A DNA stretch of 5,770 bases, taken from assembly GCA_021286965.1 (NCBI GenBank), contig JAJTBK010000160.1, forward strand, positions 1-5,770. The letters are read 5' to 3'. Position numbers and translations under genes: made by a program. Under the pieces are notes generated by a model. That model made no database searches, was not told the origin of the DNA, and saw only the letters and a program-made list of their open reading frames with translations. Shown one piece after another: positions 1 through 5,770 of the stretch. Numbering within the stretch: the first letter of the stretch is position 1; each line of letters opens with the position of its first letter. The stretch is from Comamonadaceae bacterium. GTDB lineage: Bacteria; Pseudomonadota; Gammaproteobacteria; Burkholderiales; Burkholderiaceae_C.

Positions 1-1331
1 ACCAGCACGGCACCGTCTCCGGCAACATGGTGGACGTGGTGCAGCACAGCACGCAGTACATGAGCGACGACGATCTGCTGGCCATCGGCACCTACCTGAA
101 ATCGCTGCCGCCCGGCAAGGACGACCTGCCGATGCAGGTGGCGCAAGGCCCCGGCCCGGCCATCACGCCGCACAAGGCAGGCAGCGCCACGCCCACCGGC
201 GACCTGCCCGCGAACCTGTTCACCACGCGCGGCGGCCTGGGCTATCTGCAGTTCTGCGCCGACTGCCACCGCAGCAACGGCGACGGCGTGCCCAACGTCT
301 TCCCACCGCTGTCGGGCAACCACACGCTGCAGTCGCAGGATGCCTCCACGCTGATCCACCTGCTGCTCACCGGCTGGCAAGGCCCGGTCACGCGCAGCCA
401 CGCCCGCGCGCTCACCATGCCCGCCTTCGCCCAGCTGGGCGACGCCGAGATCGCCGACATCCTGAACTTCACCCGCCAAGCCTGGGGCCGCGCCGACGCG
501 CAGGCACTCACGCCCAGCGCCATCGCCAGCGCCCGCCGCCAGCTCGGCGCCCAGGCCGAGCAAGGCCGCCCGTTCCAGACCCCGCGCCTGGCCGACATGC
601 TGCAGGAAAAGAACGCCGCCCAGCTGGTGCACGGCGCACGCCTGAACATCGACACCGCACGCCTGCTGCCGCAGTACGTGGGCGCCAAGATGAACTGCGC
701 CAGCTGCCACCTGAACGCCGGCACCGTCGCCGATGGCTCGCCCTACGTCGGCGTCTCGGCCTTCTTCCCCAGCTACGCCCCCCGGGCAGGCCGCATCATC
801 ACACTGCAAGACCGTATCAACGGCTGCTTTTTGCGCTCAATGAACGGTAAACCCCTGCCAATCGAGGGTGAGGACATGCAGGCCATGGTGGCCTACTTCG
901 ACTGGATGAAGCGCGAAACCCAGCCCAGCGACAAAGTCGAAGGCCGGGGCGTGGGCAAGATCAGCCCGCAGATCGTGCCCAACACCGCGAACGGCGAACG
1001 CCTCTACCGCGCCCAATGCGCGCTGTGCCACGGCGCCAACGGCGAAGGCATCCAGAACGCCAAGGGCGAGATGGTGTACCCGCCGCTGTGGGGAGACGCC
1101 TCCTTCAACATCGGCGCCGGCATGGCCCGCACCTACACGGCGGCAGCCTTCGTCAAGCGCAACATGCCGATTGCCGTCCACAACCGCTTCCCGCTCGGCC
1201 AGGGCAACGGCCTGAGCGACCAGGAGGCCGTGGACGTGGCCGAATACTTCAGTCACATGCCGCGCCCGGACTTTGCGCCCAAGGTGAAAGACTGGCCGAA
1301 GGACAAAAAACCCGCCGACGCACGCTACTGA
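1..1331 (+). CDS. Multihaem c-type cytochrome, 5'-truncated: AdhB-like haem domain fused to a TsdA-like thiosulfate dehydrogenase domain
   Basis: The reading frame is open from nt 3 to the TGA at 1329-1331. The ATG at 27 is internal, because in-frame residues before it continue a cytochrome domain, so the true start lies upstream. Three CXXCH haem sites are visible: CADCH (nt 255-269), CASCH (696-710) and CALCH (1017-1031). The first residues, ending in YLKSLPP, look like the end of another AdhB-type haem domain. The domain around nt 220-520 matches the third AdhB haem domain, including TMPAF with its likely Met ligand at nt 417. From about nt 580 the protein reads as diheme TsdA, which interconverts thiosulfate and tetrathionate in the periplasm. 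It has the RINGC cysteine (nt 825-827), which in TsdA ligates the catalytic haem, and KRNM (nt 1155-1166) at the second haem's distal ligand, an arrangement I recall from the Campylobacter jejuni enzyme. An N-terminal electron-transfer partner recalls natural TsdBA fusions. The cytochrome assignment is certain; the substrate is inferred. Confidence 0.9.
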   Translation, partial: QHGTVSGNMVDVVQHSTQYMSDDDLLAIGTYLKSLPPGKDDLPMQVAQGPGPAITPHKAGSATPTGDLPANLFTTRGGLGYLQFCADCHRSNGDGVPNVFPPLSGNHTLQSQDASTLIHLLLTGWQGPVTRSHARALTMPAFAQLGDAEIADILNFTRQAWGRADAQALTPSAIASARRQLGAQAEQGRPFQTPRLADMLQEKNAAQLVHGARLNIDTARLLPQYVGAKMNCASCHLNAGTVADGSPYVGVSAFFPSYAPRAGRIITLQDRINGCFLRSMNGKPLPIEGEDMQAMVAYFDWMKRETQPSDKVEGRGVGKISPQIVPNTANGERLYRAQCALCHGANGEGIQNAKGEMVYPPLWGDASFNIGAGMARTYTAAAFVKRNMPIAVHNRFPLGQGNGLSDQEAVDVAEYFSHMPRPDFAPKVKDWPKDKKPADARY

Positions 1332-1406
1332 GAACGCTCTGGCACCGCCTCCAGGCGCGGACAATGGGCGCCGCCCACGCCCACCGCGCCCAGCCGCCAC
1401 CGCCGC

Positions 1407-2072
1407 ATGTCCCACCTCCTGCTCGTCGAAGACAACGCCCTGGTCGCCAGCGGCATACAGGCCGGGCTGGCGCTGCACGGCCTGCACAGCGACTGGGCGC
1501 CCAGCGCCCGCGCTGCCCAGGCCCACCTGGCAGCGCGCGCCTACGACGCCTGCGTGCTCGACCTGGGCCTGCCCGACGGCGACGGAATGCAGCTGCTGCG
1601 CCGCTGGCGCGCCGCCGGGCAAACGCTGCCGGTGCTGATCCTGTCGGCACGCAGCACGCTGCAGGACAAGGTACAGGGCCTGCAGGACGGCAGCGACGAC
1701 TACCTGGCCAAGCCCTTTGACCTGCCCGAGCTGGTGGCGCGGCTGCAGGCCCTCATGCGCCGCGCCGGCGGGCGTGCCAGCGCGCACCTGCACATCGCCG
1801 GCTACGACATCGACATGGACAGCGCCAGCGTCTGGCAGCAGGGCCAGCGCGTGGAGCTGGCGCGGCGCGAATGGGCGCTGCTGCAGGCCCTGATCCAGGC
1901 GCGCGGGCGCGTGCTCAGCCCGGCGCAGCTGCACGACCACCTGTACGGCCTGGCGCAGGACGTGGAGAGCAACGCCATCAACGTGCACGTGCACCACCTG
2001 CGCAAAAAACTCGGCCCCCACCTCATCGAAACCGTGCGCGGCCAGGGCTTTCGCCTGGGCGGCCCACCATGA
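1407..2072 (+). CDS. OmpR/PhoB-class response regulator (QseB/PmrA-like)
   Basis: This 221-residue protein has the usual length for an OmpR-class regulator. The receiver domain covers residues 1-118, with acidic residues E8/D9, the phospho-acceptor D52 in VLDLGLPDGDG, switch residue S80 and conserved K102 in AKPF. A winged-helix DNA-binding domain covers about 128-218, with the recognition-helix region ESNAINVHVHHLRKKLG and the terminal RGQGF wing. It should bind promoter DNA when phosphorylated by the kinase encoded next. The ATG at 1407 is the only plausible start: no ATG, GTG or TTG lies in frame between it and the preceding gene's stop at 1331. No Shine-Dalgarno is visible before it. The stop overlaps the kinase start. 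The 75-bp gap after the cytochrome has no convincing terminator, so co-transcription is possible. Targets cannot be read from the sequence. Confidence 0.93.
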   Translation: MSHLLLVEDNALVASGIQAGLALHGLHSDWAPSARAAQAHLAARAYDACVLDLGLPDGDGMQLLRRWRAAGQTLPVLILSARSTLQDKVQGLQDGSDDYLAKPFDLPELVARLQALMRRAGGRASAHLHIAGYDIDMDSASVWQQGQRVELARREWALLQALIQARGRVLSPAQLHDHLYGLAQDVESNAINVHVHHLRKKLGPHLIETVRGQGFRLGGPP

Positions 2073-3478
2073 AGGCACCGCGCCTGCCACGCAGCCTGCG
2101 CCTGCGCCTGGTGCTCGGCCTGGCGCTGGCCTCCTGCCTGCTCTGGGGCAGCGTCGCCCTCTGGCGCCTGGCCAGCCTGGAGCGCGAGATGAACGCCCTG
2201 CTCGACGACCGCCTGGCGGCCTCGGCCAAGATGGTGGCCGGCATCGTGCAGCAGTTCCAGCCCGCTGCCGCCACCCCAGCCGCCGACCTGGCCACCGTCA
2301 TCGCGCGCGACGGCGTCGCCTGCGAAGTCAGCCTGGTGCGCAGCGAAGTCGCACTCCTGCCCATCGCCCGCACCGGCGACGCGCCCGAGCACGCCAGCCA
2401 CGGCGCTACCGGCTTCGGCCACATCACCAAGGGCGGCAAAGCCTGGCGCACCTACGTACTCGAAGAACACGGCCTGCGCGTGGCCACCGCCGACCGCCTG
2501 GACACGCGCACGCAGCTGGTGCAGGCCGCCTGGCGCGCCATGGCCTGGCCGTTTGCCCTGGCACTGATTGGCATCGTGCCACTGAGCTGGTGGATTGCCA
2601 GCGCCACCCTGCGCCCCCTGCAGCAGCTGCAGCGCGAGTTGCGCCTGCGTCCCCCCCAGGACGGCCCCCCGGTGCAGGCCGGGCAAGACACGCAGGAGCT
2701 GGCCCCCGTCGTCGCCAGCCTGAACCAGCTGCTGGCACGCATGGACGCCGCCCTGCTGCACGAAAAACGCTGGAGCGCCGATGCCGCGCACGAGCTGCGC
2801 ACCCCGCTGACCGCCATCAAAACCCACCTCCAGGTGGCACAGATGGTGCTCGCCCGGGAGGCGCCCGCACCCGGCGCCGAAGCCGCACGCCAGGCCCTGG
2901 CACAGGCCGGCCAGGGCGTGGCCCACATGCAGCACACCCTGGAGCAGCTGCTGGCCCTGGCACAACTGGAGCCGCAGCACGGCGCCCATCCGGCCAGCGG
3001 CTGCAGCGGCGCCGCGCTCACCCCCGCCGTCGCCCTGGCGATAGAGCAGTCGTGCCAGCGCGCCCAGGCCGAGGGCCTGGCCCACAGCGCCGTACAACTG
3101 CAGCAGGAGCCGCCCGCGCCCGCCGCCTGGGATGGGGTGCACATCGCCCTGCCGCCCGCCCTGCTGACCTGCGCCCTGTCCAACCTGCTGGACAACGCCC
3201 TGCGCCACCACCAGGGCCCGGGCCCGGTCAGCCTGCACCTGCTGCAGCAGGCCGGGGGCATCGCCCTGACGGTGCGCGATGCCGGCCCCGGCCTGAGCCC
3301 GCAGGAATGCGCCCGCGCCAGCCAGCGCTTTTGGCGCAAACACGCCCACGGCCCCGGCAGCGGCCTGGGCCTGACCATGGTGCAGCGCATCGCCCACAGC
3401 GCCGGCGGCAGCCTGCAGCTGAGCCCGGCCGCCCCCGGCCTGCAGGCCCGCCTGTGGCTGCCGGCTCAATACCCATAA
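2069..3478 (+). CDS. Sensor histidine kinase (QseC/PmrB-like), inner membrane
   Basis: The 469-residue protein starts at an ATG that overlaps the regulator's stop (ATGA), which indicates translational coupling. Transmembrane segment 1 spans about residues 11-33. A periplasmic sensor of roughly 120 residues follows, and its opening (LEREMNALLDDRLAASAK) resembles the 2CSK_N-type sensor of QseC/TctE kinases. Transmembrane segment 2 spans about 157-180. The dimerisation/phospho-acceptor helix has H241 in the H-box AAHELRTPL. The ATPase domain carries the N box NLLDNA (N372-A377), G1 box DAGPGL (404-409), F box around F421 and G2 box GPGSGLGL (428-435). All catalytic motifs are intact, so it should autophosphorylate and pass phosphate to D52 of the upstream regulator. 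The ligand is unknown. The frame is open further upstream, to 1871, but that part overlaps the regulator and is not kinase-like. The TAA stop lies in the A-tract flanking the following palindrome. Confidence 0.94.
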   Translation: MKAPRLPRSLRLRLVLGLALASCLLWGSVALWRLASLEREMNALLDDRLAASAKMVAGIVQQFQPAAATPAADLATVIARDGVACEVSLVRSEVALLPIARTGDAPEHASHGATGFGHITKGGKAWRTYVLEEHGLRVATADRLDTRTQLVQAAWRAMAWPFALALIGIVPLSWWIASATLRPLQQLQRELRLRPPQDGPPVQAGQDTQELAPVVASLNQLLARMDAALLHEKRWSADAAHELRTPLTAIKTHLQVAQMVLAREAPAPGAEAARQALAQAGQGVAHMQHTLEQLLALAQLEPQHGAHPASGCSGAALTPAVALAIEQSCQRAQAEGLAHSAVQLQQEPPAPAAWDGVHIALPPALLTCALSNLLDNALRHHQGPGPVSLHLLQQAGGIALTVRDAGPGLSPQECARASQRFWRKHAHGPGSGLGLTMVQRIAHSAGGSLQLSPAAPGLQARLWLPAQYP

Positions 3479-3521
3479 AAAAAGCTGCCAGCGCTTATCC
3501 CTCAAGCGCTGGCAGCTCTCA
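3477..3521 (-). terminator. Intrinsic terminator of the minus-strand yhhQ gene, formed by a 14-bp palindrome
   Basis: Arms AGCTGCCAGCGCTT (3483-3496) and AAGCGCTGGCAGCT (3504-3517) are perfect reverse complements around a 7-nt loop. Read on the minus strand, the hairpin begins 17 nt after the yhhQ stop and is followed by a run of T (3483-3477), the layout of a rho-independent terminator. Read on the plus strand, the stem is followed by CTC and then A residues, so it is a poor terminator for the histidine kinase, although the stem could still protect that mRNA's 3' end. The T-run overlaps the kinase stop codon on the other strand. The palindrome is also one of two related copies in this window. 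Confidence 0.8.
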
Positions 3522-3533
3522 AAAAAATAGCAA

Positions 3534-4199
3534 TCAGGCCGCCTGTGGCTCGGGCACGCGCCCCAGGCTGCGCACAATCGCCGCCAGCGCCACACCGTAG
3601 GCGGGCACGAACAAGAGCAGGCTCACCGCCAGCTTGATGACGTAGTCCACCCAGGCAATCTCCACCCAATGCGTGGCCATGAAGGGATCGGGGCTGTGCC
3701 AGAAGGCAATGGCAAAAAACGCCAGCGTATCGAGCGCCTGGCCAAACACCGACGCCGCCGCCGGCGCCAGCCACCAGGCGCTGCTGCTCTGGCGGATGCG
3801 GTCAAACACCTGGATGTCCAGCAGCTGCCCCAGCACATAGGCGGCAAAGCTGGCAAAGGCGATGCGAAACACAAAAGTGTTGAATTCGGCCAGCGCCGCC
3901 AGGCCCTTGAAGCCGCCCTCGTGGAACAGCACGCCCACGGCGTACGACGCCAGCAGCGCCGGCACCATGGCGCGGGTGATGACGCGCCGCGCCGCCGGCT
4001 TGCCGATCAGGCGCACCGTCAAATCCGTGGCCAGGAAGATGAAGGGAAAGCTGAACGCCCCCCAGGTGCTGTGAAAACCCAGCAACGTGATCGGCAGCTG
4101 CACCAGGTAGTTGCTGGCGATGACGATGGCAATGTGAAAGGCCACCAGGAGGGAGAGGAAAAACGGCACGCGCGAGGGGCGCGCCAGTGCGGATGACAT
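3534..4199 (-). CDS. yhhQ: Queuosine precursor transporter YhhQ (VUT/DUF165 family)
   Basis: This 221-residue integral membrane protein closely resembles E. coli YhhQ as I recall it, sharing stretches such as SNYLVQLP, GFHSTWGAFSFPFIFLATDLTVR, GQLLDIQVF, DTLAFFAIAFW and VEIAWVDY. The family imports 7-deazaguanine precursors of queuosine (preQ0/preQ1) for modification of tRNA anticodon position 34. Hydrophobic segments lie at about residues 11-33, 46-62, 78-94, 108-126, 148-167 and 184-208, consistent with six or more membrane spans. The ATG at 4199 is chosen because AAGGA (4209-4205) sits 5 nt upstream and because the family starts close to this point. The frame stays open further upstream, to 4415, but that part is not YhhQ-like. 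It has its own leader with a candidate preQ1 riboswitch and its own terminator, so it appears monocistronic. It converges on the histidine kinase gene. Confidence 0.95.
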   Translation of the reverse strand: MSSALARPSRVPFFLSLLVAFHIAIVIASNYLVQLPITLLGFHSTWGAFSFPFIFLATDLTVRLIGKPAARRVITRAMVPALLASYAVGVLFHEGGFKGLAALAEFNTFVFRIAFASFAAYVLGQLLDIQVFDRIRQSSSAWWLAPAAASVFGQALDTLAFFAIAFWHSPDPFMATHWVEIAWVDYVIKLAVSLLLFVPAYGVALAAIVRSLGRVPEPQAA

Positions 4200-4203
4200 G
4201 GCA

Positions 4204-4237
4204 GTCCTTTTTGATGAATGGGGGCGAGGGAACCCAT
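4204..4237 (-). promoter_or_regulatory. Candidate preQ1-I riboswitch in the yhhQ leader, overlapping the ribosome binding site
   Basis: On the minus strand, P1 is ATGGG (4237-4233) paired with CCCAT (4222-4218). They enclose a 10-nt loop (4232-4223) that begins with T and ends with C. In the preQ1-I riboswitch these correspond to the ligand-contacting U6 and the ligand-pairing C15. The tail (4217 down to 4204) contains an A-run (4212-4208) followed by GGA (4207-4205), which can pair with TCC in the loop (4231-4229) to make the H-type pseudoknot P2. Loop length, A-rich tail and a GG at the tail end match the Thermoanaerobacter tengcongensis preQ1-I aptamer as I recall it. GGA is also part of the yhhQ Shine-Dalgarno, so preQ1 binding would block translation initiation. 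The gene context, a queuosine-precursor transporter, is a known location for this class. The call rests on manual folding only. Confidence 0.6.
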
Positions 4238-4257
4238 GGGAGAAAACGCGGGCCGCA

Positions 4258-4263
4258 ATTATA
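4258..4263 (-). promoter_or_regulatory. Likely -10 box of the yhhQ promoter
   Basis: A perfect TATAAT reads on the minus strand from 4263 to 4258, in otherwise GC-rich DNA. Initiation about 7 nt downstream would give a leader of roughly 50 nt, just long enough to hold the candidate riboswitch. No good -35 hexamer lies 16-18 nt upstream: the best aligned bases are ACGGGT or GACGGG. The promoter is therefore either weak or activator-dependent. Confidence 0.4.
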
Positions 4264-4320
4264 GGTGCCTGGGGTATGCCACCCGTCGGACATCCGCTGG
4301 ATTTGAATCGAATCGGCCTG

Positions 4321-4353
4321 CAACGCTTGCTGGACAAGCGTTGGCTGCTCTCA
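4321..4353 (-). repeat. Degenerate second copy of the palindromic element, possible weak terminator of the LysR gene
   Basis: CAACGCTTG (4321-4329) and CAAGCGTTG (4335-4343) form a perfect 9-bp stem with a 5-nt loop. On the minus strand the stretch 4353-4335 differs at only 2 of 19 bases from the equivalent stretch of the yhhQ terminator (3521-3503), so the two are related copies in the same orientation. This hairpin starts 22 nt after the LysR stop. It has no T-run after it, so termination would be weak. It lies upstream of the yhhQ promoter-like sequence. Confidence 0.55.
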
Positions 4354-4365
4354 TTTTTGCTGCAC

Positions 4366-5259
4366 CTACCAGGGCGCACCGGCAAAGCGCTGCACCAAAA
4401 AATCCAGCAGCGCACGCACTGCCGGCGCCAGGTGGCGGCGCGACGGGTAGAGCGCGTACACCGTGAGCTGCGGCGGCGCCCAGCCGGGCAGCAGCGCCTG
4501 CAGCGCGCCCGCCTGCAGCAGCGGCCGCACCAGGTAGGTGGGCTGCAGCGCGATGCCGGCGCCGGCCTGCGCCGCCGCCATCAGCACCACGGCGTCGTTG
4601 GCGGTGAAGCGCGTGGGCACGCTCACCGCCTGCACGCCGCCCTGGGCGTGGGTGAAGCGCCATTCGCTGCGGCCAAAGTTGGCGTGGCCCAGGCAGCGGT
4701 GCGCCGCCAGATCGGCCGGCTGCGCCGGGCGCCCCATGCGCGCCAGGTAGGCGGGCGCGGCCACCAGCACCGATTCGCACCGGGCCAGGGGCCGCGCGAT
4801 CAGGGCCGGGTCCGGGTCAGCGCTGATGCGGATCGCCAGATCGATGCGCTCGGCCACCAGGTTCACCGTGCCATCGCCGACGTGCAAATCCACGTGCAGC
4901 TGCGGGTGCAGCGCCAGGAAGTCGCCCAGCGCCGGCGCGAGCTGCGCGTAGCCAAACGACAGGCTGCAAGTCAGCCGCAGCTGCCCACGCAGCGCGCCAT
5001 CGGCGGGGGCGGTGGCTTCCTCCACCTCCTGGGCAATAGCCAGCATCTGCAGGCATCGGCGCAGGCACTGCTCGCCGGCGTCGGTCAGCGTCACGCGGCG
5101 CGTGGTGCGCTGCAGCAGGCGCGCGCCCAGCCACTGCTCCAGGGCGGCGACGTAGCGCGTGACCATGGCGCGCGACAGGGCCAGGCGCGCGCTGGTGGCG
5201 GTGAAGCTGCCGGTCTGCGCCACATCGGCGAAGACGCGCATGGCGGTGAGGCGGTCCAT
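4366..5259 (-). CDS. LysR-type transcriptional regulator
   Basis: The protein is 297 residues, a typical LTTR length. The N-terminal winged helix-turn-helix spans about residues 1-60 (MDRLTAMRVFADVAQTGSFT, then the helices to RTTRRVTLTDAG). This is followed by a linker helix and a two-lobed effector-binding domain that starts at about residue 91 (GQLRLTCSLSFG) and runs to the end. Conserved LTTR landmarks include DLAIRI and the AGAGIALQP stretch. The ATG at 5259 is chosen because MDRLTAMRVF is the normal LTTR start; an in-frame TTG 18 nt further upstream would add six atypical residues. No Shine-Dalgarno is evident. A 12-bp palindrome sits immediately before the start, suggesting autoregulation. 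It is divergent from the MBL-fold gene, its most likely target. The inducer is not identifiable. Confidence 0.95.
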   Translation of the reverse strand: MDRLTAMRVFADVAQTGSFTATSARLALSRAMVTRYVAALEQWLGARLLQRTTRRVTLTDAGEQCLRRCLQMLAIAQEVEEATAPADGALRGQLRLTCSLSFGYAQLAPALGDFLALHPQLHVDLHVGDGTVNLVAERIDLAIRISADPDPALIARPLARCESVLVAAPAYLARMGRPAQPADLAAHRCLGHANFGRSEWRFTHAQGGVQAVSVPTRFTANDAVVLMAAAQAGAGIALQPTYLVRPLLQAGALQALLPGWAPPQLTVYALYPSRRHLAPAVRALLDFLVQRFAGAPW

Positions 5260-5364
5260 GGTATTTGCGCAAATCAAGAAACAATCAAGCGCATTTTGAG
5301 GCGTTTATCTGCATCGTTTCAAGCAATAAAGTCCTATCCATCGTTTTTCAACCGGATTTTTTCC
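5260..5364. promoter_or_regulatory. Divergent LysR / MBL intergenic control region
   Basis: This 105-bp spacer is clearly more AT-rich than the flanking genes. It contains the perfect palindrome ATTTGCGCAAAT (5263-5274) and two direct copies of AATCAAG (5272-5278 and 5283-5289) spaced 11 bp apart, one helical turn. A further GCGCATTT half-site-like stretch lies at 5289-5296. Paired, helically phased sites between a LysR gene and a divergent target are what LTTR binding usually looks like. A TTGAGG that could act as a -35 lies at 5296-5301, but I see no convincing -10 at the right distance for either gene. Confidence 0.5.
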
Positions 5365-5770
5365 ATGACTTTGCGCACCACCTTGCTCTGCACCACCCTC
5401 GCCCTGGCCTTCGGCGCCGCCCACGCTGCCGGGCCACTGCAGCTGACGGTGTACAACGCCGGCGCCGGGAGCTTCCACGTCAACTCCGTGCTGCTGAGCG
5501 GTGAGAAAGAGGCGCTGGTGATCGACACCGGCTTCACGCGCGCCGACGCCTACCGCATCGCCGCCAACGTGCTCGACAGCGGCAAGACGCTCACCACCAT
5601 CTTGGTGAGCAACGCCGACCCGGACTACTACTTCGGCGCCGAGACACTCCAGGCCCTGTTCCCGCAGGCCAAGGTGGTGGCCACGCCCGCCGTGCGCGAG
5701 AAGATCCAAGCCAAGATGGCCGGCAAGCTGGCGTTCTGGGGCCCCAGGATGGGCGTGAACGCCCCCGCGC
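5365..5770 (+). CDS. Exported metallo-beta-lactamase-fold protein with altered metal motif, 3'-truncated by the window
   Basis: The frame is open from ATG 5365 to the window end, 135 residues. Residues 1-21 form a signal peptide (MTLRTTLLCTTLALAFGAAHA) with an AHA cleavage site, so the product should be periplasmic or secreted. The mature part begins like an MBL-fold hydrolase: two beta strands (LQLTVYNAG, then NSVLLSGEKEALVIDTGF with D54), a helix, and VSNADPDYYFGAE. In this last stretch the canonical HxHxDH zinc motif reads N83-x-D85-x-D87-Y88, so only the Asp is retained. The overall pattern still fits the family (PDYYFGAE in place of PDHYFGAE, followed by AKVVATPAV). The start is supported by the signal peptide; GGA at 5354-5356 is a weak ribosome binding site 8 nt upstream. 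It is divergent from the LysR gene and probably controlled by it. The enzymatic substrate is unknown. Confidence 0.85.
   Translation, partial: MTLRTTLLCTTLALAFGAAHAAGPLQLTVYNAGAGSFHVNSVLLSGEKEALVIDTGFTRADAYRIAANVLDSGKTLTTILVSNADPDYYFGAETLQALFPQAKVVATPAVREKIQAKMAGKLAFWGPRMGVNAPA

Noticed and set aside
1871..2068. Extended N-terminus for the histidine kinase
   Set aside because: It would overlap the regulator by about 200 bp and adds an Arg/Pro/Ala-rich stretch unlike any kinase; the ATGA-coupled start at 2069 leads directly into the first membrane segment.
837..2090. Long open frame on the minus strand opposite the cytochrome and regulator genes
   Set aside because: It is antisense to two clear genes, its translation is low in complexity (Ala, Gly, Val, His, Gln rich) with no recognisable domain, and such frames are expected in GC-rich DNA.
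3483..3530. Terminator for the histidine kinase on the plus strand
   Set aside because: The stem is followed by CTC and an A-run rather than a T-run on that strand, so intrinsic termination in that direction is not supported.
1802..3595. 597-codon open frame on the minus strand opposite the histidine kinase
   Set aside because: The opposite strand encodes a kinase with all its motifs intact; the antisense product is Gly/Gln/Ala-rich with no domain, so it is a shadow frame.
4290..4316. tRNA T-arm-like sequence (minus strand, ATTCAAATCC)
   Set aside because: No matching anticodon arm, D arm or acceptor stem can be folded around it.
4200..4415. Upstream extension of yhhQ
   Set aside because: It would run through the leader, the palindrome and the LysR 3' end, and the residues are not YhhQ-like; the ATG at 4199 has a good Shine-Dalgarno.
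5260..5277. TTG start for the LysR gene six codons upstream
   Set aside because: It would place the palindrome inside the coding region and adds residues not typical of LTTR N-termini; the ATG at 5259 gives the standard start.

Overview
The window is about 5.8 kb of GC-rich DNA, densely coding, with strong G/C bias at third codon positions. Protein similarities recalled from memory, and a palindrome that resembles one I remember from Acidovorax, Comamonas and their relatives, suggest a betaproteobacterium of the family Comamonadaceae. The taxon is an inference, not a search result.

Layout. (1) Positions 1-1331, plus strand: the 3' part of a multihaem c-type cytochrome. Its C-terminal half reads as a TsdA-type thiosulfate dehydrogenase / tetrathionate reductase, and its N-terminal half resembles the cytochrome subunit of alcohol dehydrogenase (AdhB-like). 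(2) Positions 1407-2072 and 2069-3478, plus strand: an OmpR-class response regulator and its sensor histidine kinase (QseBC/PmrAB-like), translationally coupled through an ATGA overlap. (3) Positions 3483-3517: a 14-bp perfect palindrome that forms a good intrinsic terminator for the converging minus-strand gene. (4) Positions 3534-4199, minus strand: yhhQ, the queuosine-precursor (preQ0/preQ1) transporter. Its short leader contains a candidate preQ1-I riboswitch whose pseudoknot would include the Shine-Dalgarno. (5) Positions 4321-4353: a decayed second copy of the same palindrome family. (6) Positions 4366-5259, minus strand: a LysR-type regulator. (7) From 5365 to the window end, plus strand: the 5' part of an exported metallo-beta-lactamase-fold protein, divergent from the LysR gene across an AT-rich 105-bp spacer that holds a 12-bp palindrome.

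How the genes fit together. The cytochrome and the two-component pair share a strand and lie close together, so the pair may control periplasmic electron transfer or sulfur-compound use, but nothing in the sequence proves it. yhhQ is an independent unit with its own promoter-like -10, candidate riboswitch and terminator. The LysR gene and the divergent MBL gene form a classic regulator/target pair.

The points most worth a second look are the candidate preQ1-I riboswitch, the TsdA-containing fusion cytochrome, the MBL protein whose HxHxDH metal motif reads NxDxDY, and the pair of related palindromes bracketing yhhQ.
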